Source: Muribaculaceae bacterium
GTDB lineage: Bacteria; Bacteroidota; Bacteroidia; Bacteroidales; Muribaculaceae
Assembly (NCBI GenBank): GCA_017621845.1
Contig: JAGASI010000014.1
Coordinates: 1 to 64,000, forward strand
Length of the DNA: 64,000 bases
Direction: 5' to 3'
A program made the position numbers and the translations under genes. This document shows, one piece after another, positions 9,788-18,851 of the stretch (position 1 is the first letter of the stretch; each line of letters starts with the position of its first letter). The notes beneath the pieces were generated by a model. It searched no databases and was not told where the DNA came from. It worked only from the letters and a program-made list of their open reading frames with translations.

Positions 9788-11779
9788 ATGCAACTGAAAA
9801 AAATCATATTTCTGCTTATCTTAACCCTCGGCGCACTCTCATCCTCGGCTGCCATTGTCAATCCGGTGAAATGGTCAGTTGAAGTTAAAACTCAAGACTC
9901 GACTAACGAGGGACTCATCATCATCACCGCCAACATTCAGGATGGATACCACATATATGGCTTCAAGAACGTCAAGGATGGTCCCGTAGCTACATCTATC
10001 ACATTTGAGGACAATCCCGCCATCTCGCTATCCGGATCTCCACAGCCATCAGAGGCTCCACACTCATTGCTCGATAAAGCCTTTGACCTGCAACTTGAGG
10101 AATGGTCCGGCCAAGTATCATTTACCCAAAAGTTTAATATCAACAACCCCAATGCCGACCTGACCCTAAAAGGATCGGTCAGATATATGGCTTGTCTTGA
10201 ACAACAATGCACGCCTCCTGACAGTTTTAACTTCACCTTAAATCTCGGACAAGGCAAAACTCAAGTAGTCGAAACAGCCGAAATCGTGGACCGCAACTCA
10301 GAAAACTCACTGACCGATACCGCCAAGCCTCTTGACAACGAACAGATTGACTGGTGGGCACCTGTTAATGACGCCAACATCAGTGACTCCAATCTTCTCA
10401 CCGGAGACACCTCCTGGTGGAATCTTTTAATTATGGGCTTCCTTGGCGGACTCCTGGCATTATTAACACCATGTGTTTGGCCCATGATTCCCATGACCGT
10501 CAGTTTTTTCCTTAAAAAATCAGGCAACAGACGTAAATCAATAATGGGAGCTATGACCTATGGCCTGTCCATCATTATAATATACCTGATTTTAGGCATC
10601 GCCATAACCCTTATGTTTGGAGCCGGAGCATTAAATGCACTCGCCACCAGCGCTGTATTCAATATCATCTTCTTTGCGCTGTTGGTATTGTTTGCCATTT
10701 CTTTCTTTGGCGCCTTTGATATAAAATTACCATCCAGATGGACCAACGCCATTGATGACAAGGCAGCCACCACAACCGGACTATTGAGCATCTTCTTCAT
10801 GGCATTTACACTTGTGCTCGTTTCATTCTCATGCACCGGCCCTATCATTGGCACCCTGCTTGTACAAGCGGCATCCGATGACTCAATTCTTGGACCGGCT
10901 CTGGGCATGGGAGGCTTTGCTCTTGGACTTGCAATCCCATTTGCGCTATTCGCGTTATTCCCCTCCTTGCTCAAAGAGATGCCACGTTCAGGCGGATGGA
11001 TGAACTCTGTTAAAGTGGTACTCGGCTTTATCGAACTCATCCTTTCACTCAAATTCCTGTCTGTCGCCGACCTCGCCTATGGCTGGCACATCCTCGACCG
11101 CGAGGTCTTCCTCGCCATCTGGATTGTACTGTTTATCCTCCTGGGCATGTACCTCCTGGGCAAACTTAGATTTGGACATGACGCCCCGAGCGACCACACA
11201 TCTGTAGGAGGGTTCTTCCTTGCTGTATGCTCCTTCTCGTTTGCTGTCTACCTGATACCCGGTCTTTGGGGTGCTCCGCTCAAGTCTATAAGTGCTTTTG
11301 CTCCTCCTTTAAAAACCCAGGATTTCAACCTATATGGCGGCGAATTTAAAGAATTTGACGACTATGACAAGGGCATGACTTATGCCGCCAAACATGGCAA
11401 GCCGGTCCTACTCGACTTTTCGGGGCATGCATGTGTAAACTGTCGCAAAATGGAAGGTGCCGTCTTTGATAACAAGCAAGTGCGCACAATCATCAATGAT
11501 GACTATGTACTCATAAAACTGATGGTGGACGAAAAAGCCGACCTTCCATCTCCATTGACTGTCACCGAAAACGGCAAACAGATAACCCTCTCGACCGTCG
11601 GTGATAAATGGTCTTACCTCCAGCGATACAAATTCAGCACCAATACCCAACCCTACTATGTTATTCTCGACAACCAAGGACAGATGCTCAATTCTCCCCG
11701 CTCATATGACGAGGATGTCGACATTTTTGTCAAATGGCTTAAACAAGGCCTCGAGAATTACAATAAAATTGAAAAATAA
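9788..11779 (+). CDS. dsbD: Thiol:disulfide interchange protein DsbD
   Basis: The 663-residue protein has the full three-part DsbD layout. There is a signal peptide and an N-terminal alpha domain (YMAC...CTPP near residues 137-148). The transmembrane electron carrier of about eight spans carries redox Cys in LLTPCVWPMIPM and SFSCTGPIIG. The C-terminal thioredoxin-like domain has CVNC near residue 548. It moves reducing power from cytoplasmic thioredoxin across the inner membrane to periplasmic disulfide isomerases and cytochrome maturation factors. It lies in a tight run after trxB and the stand-alone alpha domain. Confidence 0.93.
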   Translation: MQLKKIIFLLILTLGALSSSAAIVNPVKWSVEVKTQDSTNEGLIIITANIQDGYHIYGFKNVKDGPVATSITFEDNPAISLSGSPQPSEAPHSLLDKAFDLQLEEWSGQVSFTQKFNINNPNADLTLKGSVRYMACLEQQCTPPDSFNFTLNLGQGKTQVVETAEIVDRNSENSLTDTAKPLDNEQIDWWAPVNDANISDSNLLTGDTSWWNLLIMGFLGGLLALLTPCVWPMIPMTVSFFLKKSGNRRKSIMGAMTYGLSIIIIYLILGIAITLMFGAGALNALATSAVFNIIFFALLVLFAISFFGAFDIKLPSRWTNAIDDKAATTTGLLSIFFMAFTLVLVSFSCTGPIIGTLLVQAASDDSILGPALGMGGFALGLAIPFALFALFPSLLKEMPRSGGWMNSVKVVLGFIELILSLKFLSVADLAYGWHILDREVFLAIWIVLFILLGMYLLGKLRFGHDAPSDHTSVGGFFLAVCSFSFAVYLIPGLWGAPLKSISAFAPPLKTQDFNLYGGEFKEFDDYDKGMTYAAKHGKPVLLDFSGHACVNCRKMEGAVFDNKQVRTIINDDYVLIKLMVDEKADLPSPLTVTENGKQITLSTVGDKWSYLQRYKFSTNTQPYYVILDNQGQMLNSPRSYDEDVDIFVKWLKQGLENYNKIEK

Positions 11780-11791
11780 ATAACCGACATA

Positions 11792-12580
11792 ATGCACACA
11801 AGACAAGAAAAAATCGAGGCTCTCGGCCGAGTAATAGACACACTTGACATCCTACGTGTCAAGTGTCCATGGGACGCCAAACAAACCAACGAGAGCCTAA
11901 GGCCCAATACGATAGAGGAAACCTATGAGCTCGCTCAGGCTCTCCTTGACCAGAACAACGACGAGATACGTAAAGAGCTGGGTGACGTCCTGCTCCACAT
12001 ACTTTTCTACGCCAAGATAGGTGAAGAAAAGCAAGCTTTTGATATAGTTGACGTCGCCGATTTCCTCAACCATAAACTTATCTTCCGTCATCCCCACGTC
12101 TTTGGCGATGTTTCTGTTGATGGCGCACATGCCGTAGAGATGAATTGGGAACAAATCAAACTGAAAGAAAAAGACGGCAATCATTCTGTCCTGGGTGGCG
12201 TCCCTCGTTCACTGCCGGCTCTCGTCAAGGCTTTCCGTGTTCAGGAAAAAGCTGCAAATGTCGGCTTTGACTGGGAAAAACGCGAACATGTATGGGATAA
12301 AGTCAAGGAAGAAGTCTCTGAAGTAAACACTGAAATTGAAAACAAAGACCAAGACAAGATTGAAGCCGAATTTGGAGACCTGCTGTTTGCAATAATAAAT
12401 GCAGCACGACTTTATAAAGTTAACCCCGAGAACGCCCTCGAGCGTACCAACCGCAAGTTTATCGACCGCTTCAACTATATTGAAAGACAAGCCAAAGCGA
12501 CCGGTCGCTCACTTCGCGATATGACACTCGCCGAGATGGACGCCCTTTGGAACGAGGCCAAGAAACAGACTACAAAATAA
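11792..12580 (+). CDS. mazG: Nucleoside triphosphate pyrophosphohydrolase MazG
   Basis: The 262-residue protein has the usual two-domain MazG length. The first domain has CPWDAKQT, then EETYEL and ELGDVLLHILF with the Mg-binding acidic residues. The second repeats the pattern as KVKEEVSEV and EFGDLLFAIINAARL. It hydrolyses non-canonical or stress-related NTPs to NMP and pyrophosphate. It begins 12 bases after dsbD. Confidence 0.95.
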   Translation: MHTRQEKIEALGRVIDTLDILRVKCPWDAKQTNESLRPNTIEETYELAQALLDQNNDEIRKELGDVLLHILFYAKIGEEKQAFDIVDVADFLNHKLIFRHPHVFGDVSVDGAHAVEMNWEQIKLKEKDGNHSVLGGVPRSLPALVKAFRVQEKAANVGFDWEKREHVWDKVKEEVSEVNTEIENKDQDKIEAEFGDLLFAIINAARLYKVNPENALERTNRKFIDRFNYIERQAKATGRSLRDMTLAEMDALWNEAKKQTTK

Positions 12581-12672
12581 TTAATCCAGCTATCACTATA
12601 CCTCGTTATATTCTCGTCATATCCTCGCGATAGACTACTCTCCTCCACACGATAAATTACCCCAATCCACCA

Positions 12673-14715
12673 ATGATTGTCTGCATTACCGAGAAACCAA
12701 GCGTAGCCCGAGACATAGCCCAAATTCTTGGTGCTGACCGACGTCAAGACGGCTTTTATGAAGGTGGCGAGTACTGTGTGACCTGGACTTTTGGTCACCT
12801 GTGCACACTCAAGGAACCACACGACTATACATCGCTATGGAAACGATGGTCCTTGGGCGCCCTACCTATGATACCGCCCAAGTTTGGCATCAAACTCATT
12901 GACGACAAAGGCATCAAACACCAATTTGATGTCATCAAAAATCTCATGTCCCGTGCCGACCGCATTATAAACTGTGGTGACGCCGGCCAGGAAGGTGAGC
13001 TTATCCAACGATGGGTAATGCAGCTGGCGGGAGTGACTTGCCCGGTTGAACGGTTATGGATTTCATCTCTGACCGATGAGTCGATACGTCGTGGTTTTAG
13101 CGAGCTTAAACCCCAGTCCGACTTTGACAACCTATACTATGCCGGCCTTTCACGCGCCATAGGCGACTGGATCTTAGGCATGAACGGCACGCGTCTCTAC
13201 ACAATTAAGTATGCACCTTCCCAAGGCACTGTCCTATCGGTAGGACGTGTCCAGACCCCAACACTTGCATTAGTCGTCGAGCGTCAGCGTCAGATTGCCA
13301 ACTTCAAGTCCGAGGACTACTGGGAGATCTCGACCAAGTATCGCGACACAACGTTTAGCCTCGTTTCGGGTAAATTTACCGACCAATCCAAAGCCGAGGC
13401 TCTCATGCAATCAATCGCTTCTGCCTCTCTCACTATTACCGATGTGTCTCAGAAGACCGGTAAAGAGGGCCCAAAACGACTATTTGACCTCACATCGCTT
13501 CAAGTCGAATGTAACCGTCTGTGGGGATGGTCGGCCGACCTCACGCTTAAACTCATCCAGTCTCTGTATGAAAAGAAAGTAACCACATATCCCCGCGTTG
13601 ATACAACCTATCTTTCATCTGACCTGTATCCCAAAATCCCGGGAATATTGAAACAGATGACACCTTACGCCAACATCACAGCTCCGGTACTTGCCGCCAA
13701 AATTTCCAAGTCCAAGAAGATATTTGACGATGCCAAAGTCACCGACCACCATGCCATCATTCCCACCGGACAATCCCCATCGGTGCTTCAAGGCGATGAA
13801 CGTAAACTTTACCACCTGATTGCTCTGAGATTTATTGCCGCATTCTATCCCGACTGCACTTTCAACCAGACAACCGTCAAGGCCGACATCGCCGGCAATG
13901 AGTTCAAAGCATCGGGCAAAGTCATCGTGAACCCCGGTTGGCGCATTTTATTCCCCGATAAAAAATCAAATGGCGAAAACGAGGATGACACCATCTTGCC
14001 CGAATTTACCATTGGTGAGTCAGGCACTCATGAGCCATATCTTGAGACCAAGACGACCCAGCCTCCCAAACCATACACCGAGGGATCTCTGCTACGGGCC
14101 ATGGAAGGTGCCGGACGCCTCGTTGACTCTGAAGAACTGCGCGAAGCTCTGAAAGAAAATGGCATTGGACGCCCTTCAACACGATCGGCTATAATCGAGA
14201 CTCTTTTCAAGCGCCAATATATACGCCGCGAACGCAAAAACATCATCGCCACCCAAGCCGGATGTGACCTCATCGACACCATCACCGACCCAATGTTAAA
14301 AAGCGCCAAACTTACCGGCATCTGGGAAAACCGTCTCAGACGCATCGAGCGTGGAGAATATGCCCCGGCCGAATTTCTCGACCAGCTCAAGGTTATGGTC
14401 AATGACATCGTCACTAACGTACTGAGTGACAACTCGGCACGACACATTCTTGTCCAAGACCGCCGGAAAGAAACAACCACCTCATCCAAATCAGAGTCCA
14501 AACCCCGATCTCGAGCTCCACGCATCACCAAACTCGAGCAAATCACATGCCCTGTGTGCGGACAAGGACACTTGCTCAAAGGAAAGATGGCTTACGGTTG
14601 TTCTCGTTATGCCGAGGGCTGTTCTTTCCGTGCCGACTTCAACACCGTTGCGGCCGACCTCTCTCCGGCCAAAGTCAATGCCGCCATTAAAAAAATATAT
14701 AAATCCCAAAAATGA
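12673..14715 (+). CDS. topB: DNA topoisomerase III (type IA)
   Basis: The 680-residue enzyme starts with the Toprim strand IVCITEKPSVARDIAQILG and has GDAGQEGELIQRW. The catalytic tyrosine lies in VTTYPRVDT. A C-terminal zinc ribbon (CPVCGQGHLL, then GCSRYAEGC) binds DNA. It relaxes and decatenates DNA through a single-strand passage. The last bases overlap the ATG of a 53-residue gene, which suggests translational coupling. Confidence 0.95.
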   Translation: MIVCITEKPSVARDIAQILGADRRQDGFYEGGEYCVTWTFGHLCTLKEPHDYTSLWKRWSLGALPMIPPKFGIKLIDDKGIKHQFDVIKNLMSRADRIINCGDAGQEGELIQRWVMQLAGVTCPVERLWISSLTDESIRRGFSELKPQSDFDNLYYAGLSRAIGDWILGMNGTRLYTIKYAPSQGTVLSVGRVQTPTLALVVERQRQIANFKSEDYWEISTKYRDTTFSLVSGKFTDQSKAEALMQSIASASLTITDVSQKTGKEGPKRLFDLTSLQVECNRLWGWSADLTLKLIQSLYEKKVTTYPRVDTTYLSSDLYPKIPGILKQMTPYANITAPVLAAKISKSKKIFDDAKVTDHHAIIPTGQSPSVLQGDERKLYHLIALRFIAAFYPDCTFNQTTVKADIAGNEFKASGKVIVNPGWRILFPDKKSNGENEDDTILPEFTIGESGTHEPYLETKTTQPPKPYTEGSLLRAMEGAGRLVDSEELREALKENGIGRPSTRSAIIETLFKRQYIRRERKNIIATQAGCDLIDTITDPMLKSAKLTGIWENRLRRIERGEYAPAEFLDQLKVMVNDIVTNVLSDNSARHILVQDRRKETTTSSKSESKPRSRAPRITKLEQITCPVCGQGHLLKGKMAYGCSRYAEGCSFRADFNTVAADLSPAKVNAAIKKIYKSQK

Positions 14716-14873
14716 ACAAGACAATCGAATGGATTATCGTGGGCCTCGTCATTATCGGGGCTGTCATAGGCCTAATAATCAAATCACGAGCCAAAAAAAA
14801 CTCATGCCACGGTTGTTCACTCGCCGACCAATGCAACTCCCGCCCTAAAGACTGCAATACTTCCAACAATTGA
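14712..14873 (+). CDS. Small Cys-rich single-span membrane protein (FeoB-associated type)
   Basis: A 53-residue frame starts in an ATGA overlap with the topB stop. It has an N-terminal membrane span (WIIVGLVIIGAVIGLII), a basic patch, then CHGCSLADQC and a further Cys. This span-plus-Cys-cluster layout resembles the FeoB-associated Cys-rich membrane proteins of Bacteroidota, which are thought to bind iron or mediate small electron transfers. No feo genes are adjacent, so the role is unproven. Confidence 0.65.
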   Translation: MNKTIEWIIVGLVIIGAVIGLIIKSRAKKNSCHGCSLADQCNSRPKDCNTSNN

Positions 14874-14925
14874 CTTTGGCTATACCTTACGGTATATATT
14901 TTATTATATTGGGCACCAATGGTAA

Positions 14926-15228
14926 TCAATGGCGTCTGATTTGGCACGCTATCGGAGAGCCACTCTCAACAACTTTATATTCAGGATGACGTTGCAACCA
15001 CACGACCGCATAAGGACATGTGGCCGCTATCATGTTACCCTCGCTGACAATCCTATCGACAGCTTTCTGCACCAACTTCCCGGCAACGCCCTGACCTCTA
15101 AGTGAATCATCAACATAGGTATGGTCAATAGTCGACACACCACATCGTGTCGGGAATGTAATCTCGGCTAACAAGCGCCCATTGCCATCCTCGGCATATA
15201 TTCTATCTTTTTCTTCAATATAATCCAT
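14926..15228 (-). CDS. Small GNAT-like N-acetyltransferase (YjdJ/NATD1 type)
   Basis: The 100-residue protein matches the short GCN5-related acetyltransferase family. It has ITFPTRCGVSTIDHTYVDD, the acetyl-CoA loop RGQGVAGKL near residues 44-52, and CPYAVVWLQRHPEY at the end. The substrate is unknown. It is the only minus-strand host gene in the left arm. Confidence 0.85.
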   Translation of the reverse strand: MDYIEEKDRIYAEDGNGRLLAEITFPTRCGVSTIDHTYVDDSLRGQGVAGKLVQKAVDRIVSEGNMIAATCPYAVVWLQRHPEYKVVESGSPIACQIRRH

Positions 15229-15626
15229 ATTTCATATTTTTTATTGATTAAACGACTTAATAAGTCTATCAGACAACCCTACTATACTATATTGCAACTA
15301 CCCGAGCCATAAAAGCCCTCGTATATTCAATCAATTATTGCAATAATCCTCATAACTGACAAACCTCGGCAGAATTCTCAAGAACCGATGGCTTCCATAT
15401 TATACCAACGCCATTCACTCCATAATGTTCACATATAGCAACATACTGTCCGGCAGGATGTTGTCCGACAACTCTTCAACATATTTATCAACCGCAAATA
15501 ACCAAATATAGGTATATAACCATACTGCTTCAACGTTATATCTTATTGTTATTTTACCAACTTATGTGTATTGTAGCGATATAACCGCAATTGTAATTTT
15601 GCATCGTAAATAAGATATAACACATT
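15229..15626. other. AT-rich intergenic region with one promoter
   Basis: No open frame of interest is seen. The only recognisable signal is the promoter at its right end. Confidence 0.6.
15571..15601 (+). promoter_or_regulatory. Bacteroidota-type promoter
   Basis: TTG at 15571-15573 and TAATTTTG at 15594-15601 are 20 bases apart. The start codon lies 26 bases beyond. Confidence 0.7.
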
Positions 15627-16112
15627 ATGAAATTTTCCAATTCCAAACTATTCCTATCACTACTCGCCATTATAGGCACAAGCTATACATCTCGGGGAGC
15701 AACATCTCTCCGGATTACCCTAAGTAACGGGGAACAGCCAACTTATGTCCTCGACACTCACCCCAAACTGACATTTGACGGTCAAGATCTTGTCATCACT
15801 GCCAATGACGCCATGACATCCTATAAACGCGCCGATATCGTGTCCATGCAATTTGACGATACCGAAGATATCGAGGACATCAAAATGGGCAACAACGACA
15901 TGACACTTGTCTATAATCAAAACATCGTGTATGCTCCCGGACGTGCAATAAACGTGTATAATACCAACGGTATTCAAGTCGCAACCGCTCACGAACAATT
16001 TCATACCGACAAACTATCTTCAGGCATATCCCTGCCCATCTCCAATCACCAAACTTTTTACAGAGCCTCTTGTTTAATTAACATAGAGGCTCTTTTAATA
16101 GCCCTGACCTAA
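15627..16112 (+). CDS. Secreted protein with a sorting-tail-like C-terminus, unknown function
   Basis: The 161-residue protein starts with a signal peptide (MKFSNSKLFLSLLAIIGTSY). It has a short beta-rich body and a segment, INVYNTNGIQVATAH...LSSGI, that resembles the end of type IX secretion tails. Such tails usually stop soon after this point. Here the frame instead continues about 20 codons (RASCLINIEALLIALT) straight through a terminator hairpin. The original stop codon may have been lost, or the tail may be degenerate. Confidence 0.6.
   Translation: MKFSNSKLFLSLLAIIGTSYTSRGATSLRITLSNGEQPTYVLDTHPKLTFDGQDLVITANDAMTSYKRADIVSMQFDDTEDIEDIKMGNNDMTLVYNQNIVYAPGRAINVYNTNGIQVATAHEQFHTDKLSSGISLPISNHQTFYRASCLINIEALLIALT
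16062..16099 (+). terminator. Intrinsic terminator lying inside the 3' end of the preceding frame
   Basis: Arms AGAGCCTCT (16062-16070) and AGAGGCTCT (16085-16093) are perfectly complementary and are followed by TTTAAT. Confidence 0.75.
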
Positions 16113-16135
16113 AATATACTATAAATACACATCAC

Positions 16136-17224
16136 ATGAAAACATCTGCCAGATTACTATGCACAGCGTCGCTTGCAATAGCCACACTTGTCGCAGTCCC
16201 CGACAGAGCCGACGCCTGCACTCGTGTTGTCTACATCGGCGACGGGCCGGATAATGTCATCACCGGTCGAACACTCGACTGGAAAACCGACATCCCTTCC
16301 AATCTTTATGTTTTTCCCCAAGGCATCAAACGCGTGAGTCACGATTCAACAGCCTGCATGACATGGACTTCCCGGTACGGCTGTGTCGTAAATGTCGGCT
16401 ATGACCTCGGTGCCACCGAGGGCATGAACCAAAACGGACTTGTTGTCAACCTCTTATACCTCCCCGGCACCTCTTATGACCTGCCCCCAGGAACACCTGA
16501 CAAAAGATTGCCTATGTCATCATCCCTGTGGTGCCAATATGTACTGGACAACTTTGGCTCAACCGCCGAAGCCGTACAAGCCCTGTCGGCCGACCAATTC
16601 AAAATCGTTGCACCGGCAATGCCCGGTGGTTCAGCCACAACCGTCCACATGGCAATCAGTGACAGAACTGGAAACTCTGCCATCATAGAATATCTTGACG
16701 GCAAGCTCTCAATTCACCAAGGCAAACAATACCAGGTGCTCACCAATGCTCCCCCATACGATCAACAACTCGCTGTAGCCGAATATTGGAAAACCGTCGG
16801 TGGTTTGAATATGCTACCCGGCACCAACCGTTCTCAGGACCGTTTCTCCCGCGCCTCTTTCTATATCAATTGTATCCCTAAAGACACTTCTCACGAAATG
16901 GCTATTGCCGGTGTATTCGGTGTCATATTCAACTGTTCGGTACCTGTTGGCATCTCTGTCCCCGACCAACCCGAAATTTCATCAACCAGATGGCGTTCTG
17001 TAGCCGACCAGAAAAAACTCATCTACTACTATGGTATAACCCTCAATCCTTCAATCATGTGGATTGACCTGAACGAGTTTGACCTCAGCCCCGGTGCTCC
17101 CATCATGAAACTGGACATCATCAATCAGAAGAAACCATATATCGGCAACGTCATCCGAGACATGAAAAAATCAACCGGATACACCCCTATGTTCCACCCC
17201 TCACAAGGTGATGCCTTTAAATAA
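16136..17224 (+). CDS. Choloylglycine hydrolase / linear amide C-N hydrolase, exported
   Basis: The 362-residue protein has a signal peptide ending at DRADA, after which cleavage would expose the catalytic Cys (CTRVVYIG). This is the hallmark of N-terminal nucleophile bile salt hydrolases and penicillin V acylases of Bacteroidota. Other expected active-site parts are GRTLDWKTD, the Asn in LTNAPPYDQQ, and the Arg in SSTRWRSVAD. It would hydrolyse an amide such as a conjugated bile salt, N-acyl amino acid or penicillin V. The sequence alone does not fix the substrate. It is flanked by terminators on both sides. Confidence 0.88.
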   Translation: MKTSARLLCTASLAIATLVAVPDRADACTRVVYIGDGPDNVITGRTLDWKTDIPSNLYVFPQGIKRVSHDSTACMTWTSRYGCVVNVGYDLGATEGMNQNGLVVNLLYLPGTSYDLPPGTPDKRLPMSSSLWCQYVLDNFGSTAEAVQALSADQFKIVAPAMPGGSATTVHMAISDRTGNSAIIEYLDGKLSIHQGKQYQVLTNAPPYDQQLAVAEYWKTVGGLNMLPGTNRSQDRFSRASFYINCIPKDTSHEMAIAGVFGVIFNCSVPVGISVPDQPEISSTRWRSVADQKKLIYYYGITLNPSIMWIDLNEFDLSPGAPIMKLDIINQKKPYIGNVIRDMKKSTGYTPMFHPSQGDAFK

Positions 17225-17757
17225 TCAATTTAACCCGACAAATCTTTTAGATTCACCCACACTCTTATTTAAAGTTGCCGATGCACTCTGAACTTATGCC
17301 GCTTATATAAAAGCCCCAACTGTGCAACCCATACCAAGAGAGCGCCCCACCCCGGGACGCTCTCTTTACTTACAACACAAGTTTACACTTCTTCAATAGC
17401 GTGTATCCCACTTTCAGCGGCACATTTGAACCAGCCGACAATCCACTATATATAAGAACTGTCCCAACATGCCGAGTCCACCGATTACCGTAGCAATACC
17501 CGACCCGAGTCGCTATCAGACAAAACTTAAACCCATGATATCCACCATACACACCCATCAATTTAATTTGCAATCTCCACCCCCCTCGTTATAACAATAA
17601 ATATAACAAGTGGCACCACTCATTTATCATAATGTTGCAAATCTAAAATAATAACAGCAACTTTGTTATCATTTAGCAAAATAACATTACAATCACGACT
17701 TAACTACAACAATTATCTTAAAGTAATTACATATAATCGATAATTATGATATTACAT
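17225..17757. other. Intergenic region with a terminator
   Basis: The left third holds the terminator of the amidase gene. The rest is AT-rich and leads into the barrel-protein gene. A 67-codon minus frame (17370-17573) has no protein-like features. Confidence 0.6.
17336..17368 (+). terminator. Intrinsic terminator
   Basis: Arms AAGAGAGCG and CGCTCTCTT, with further CCC/GGG pairing inside, are followed by TTACTT. Confidence 0.75.
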
Positions 17758-18342
17758 ATGAAAAATTTACTTTTATCCTTGGCAATGGTTCTTGTCGTCA
17801 TCTTTACAACAAATGCCCAAGAAGTTTCGTCTCATGAATTACAGCCTGACACACTGACTCTTAATAACTCCACCAAGAACAATATAGAAAACTTATCGGC
17901 TTCAACACCGAAATTCAAAATCCATTATCAGGGTGAAATATGGTGGGGATTTAGCCTCCAGACCGAAGACTTTTCGGCAAGTATACTCAACATCCACACC
18001 GTCCATGGCTTAAAACTAAATAAATACCTGTCGACAGGCATCGGTGTCGGACTCGATTTCTACAACTCTTTCCTCTCAGCCATGATGCCCGTTTATATCG
18101 ACGTCAAAGGCTATTTACCCATCAACAGTCGTGTCACACCGTTTATCGCACTTGACTTGGGATACAGCATAGGACTCACCGAAGACCTTGCCGGACATGG
18201 AAACCTATATATTTCCCCCACCATCGGCCTCAAATACAAGAAATTCAGCTACCAGATAGGATACACCGGACAACGCTTCAGCGACGAAGATACCAACTTC
18301 TTTGTCAACATGCTACAATTCAAGGTTGCATATACATTTTAA
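17758..18342 (+). CDS. Outer-membrane beta-barrel protein
   Basis: I place the start at the ATG at 17758, four codons after the first possible one, because it opens a good signal peptide (MKNLLLSLAMVLVVIFTTNAQ). The mature part alternates hydrophobic and polar residues with many aromatic ends. It closes on VAYTF, a typical C-terminal Phe signature of barrel assembly. It resembles the small porin-like proteins common in Bacteroidales. No specific function can be read. Confidence 0.7.
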   Translation: MKNLLLSLAMVLVVIFTTNAQEVSSHELQPDTLTLNNSTKNNIENLSASTPKFKIHYQGEIWWGFSLQTEDFSASILNIHTVHGLKLNKYLSTGIGVGLDFYNSFLSAMMPVYIDVKGYLPINSRVTPFIALDLGYSIGLTEDLAGHGNLYISPTIGLKYKKFSYQIGYTGQRFSDEDTNFFVNMLQFKVAYTF

Positions 18343-18421
18343 GATCACGACCACCTCCCTCGCCTACCGACCAAACCATTACCCCCCACAAAAAAAATTA
18401 CGTTCTAAAAATAAATCAGTC

Positions 18422-18452
18422 TTGCATATAAGAAAAAAAAACGCTACCTTTG
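18422..18452 (+). promoter_or_regulatory. Promoter of tRNA-Ser
   Basis: TTG at 18422-18424 and TACCTTTG at 18445-18452 are 20 bases apart, about 60 bases before the tRNA. Confidence 0.7.
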
Positions 18453-18514
18453 TCATCACTTTGGAAAAGGCACAGCGGTTGACACCCACTGATGTTGCCA
18501 CACAAAGCCTATCA

Positions 18515-18602
18515 GGAGCGGTGCTCGAGTGGCTGAAGAGGCACGCCTGGAAAGCGTGTATACGCCAAAAGCGTATCGGGGGTTCGAATCCCCCTCACTC
18601 CG
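18515..18602 (+). tRNA. tRNA-Ser (anticodon GGA), 3' part replaced by prophage DNA
   Basis: The 88-base sequence folds as a class II tRNA. It has anticodon stem CACGC/GCGTG with loop CTGGAAA (anticodon GGA), a long variable arm (TACGC/GCGTA) and a T-arm GGGGG/CCCCC around TTCGAAT. The acceptor strands are GGAGCGG and TCACTCC, leaving a C-A mismatch at the fifth pair and a G-T at the seventh. The fragment at the other prophage end carries TCGCTCC, which pairs better with this 5' strand. The gene is therefore a hybrid: host 5' half and phage-supplied 3' half. Confidence 0.9.
18547..18563 (+). other. attL core
   Basis: CTGGAAAGCGTGTATAC covers the anticodon loop and 3' anticodon stem of tRNA-Ser. 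The same 17 bases recur at 60736-60752. Beyond the core the two tRNA 3' halves differ, with compensatory stem changes. Confidence 0.85.
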
Positions 18603-18606
18603 CAAG

Positions 18607-18657
18607 GAACACGTTGAAAGACAACGAATTGAAGCGTTGATTCAACGTGTTCTTTCC
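18607..18657 (+). terminator. Terminator after the hybrid tRNA
   Basis: Arms GAACACGTTGAA (18607-18618) and TTCAACGTGTTC (18641-18652) are perfect and are followed by TTTCCTTTTTCT. The phage supplies it, replacing the host terminator now at 60801. Confidence 0.8.
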
Positions 18658-18739
18658 TTTTTCTCCCCCGGAAACGACATTAAAAAAAACCGAAAGACTG
18701 CCGAAAATAGCAGAGAAAAGCCGAAAAATGCCGAGGTCT

Positions 18740-18801
18740 GCACGCAACATGCACGCAAATTTTGACCTTGCACGCAAAGCGCACGCAACATGCACGCAAA
18801 T
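18740..18801 (+). repeat. Five copies of GCACGCAA, candidate integrase arm sites
   Basis: GCACGCAA occurs at 18740, 18751, 18770, 18781 and 18792. Two copies make a paired unit (GCACGCAACATGCACGCAA) at 18740 and again at 18781. A near-identical pair lies beside attR at 60657. The position between attL and the integrase gene fits arm-type binding sites. Confidence 0.6.
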
Positions 18802-18851
18802 ATTTGAGGTAAGAAAAGCTATTAAAGTGGTTCGGAGGTGAGTTTAATGTT

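Noticed and set aside
17370..17573. 67-codon minus frame after the amidase gene
   Set aside because: It overlaps the terminator and has no protein-like pattern or promoter.
18302..18795. Open frames across the tRNA and arm repeats
   Set aside because: They read through tRNA-Ser, its terminator and the GCACGCAA repeats.
18740..18801. Possible CRISPR-like array
   Set aside because: The repeat unit is only 8 bases with 3-11-base gaps. It fits protein-binding sites, not repeats and spacers. No CRISPR array was seen elsewhere in the window.
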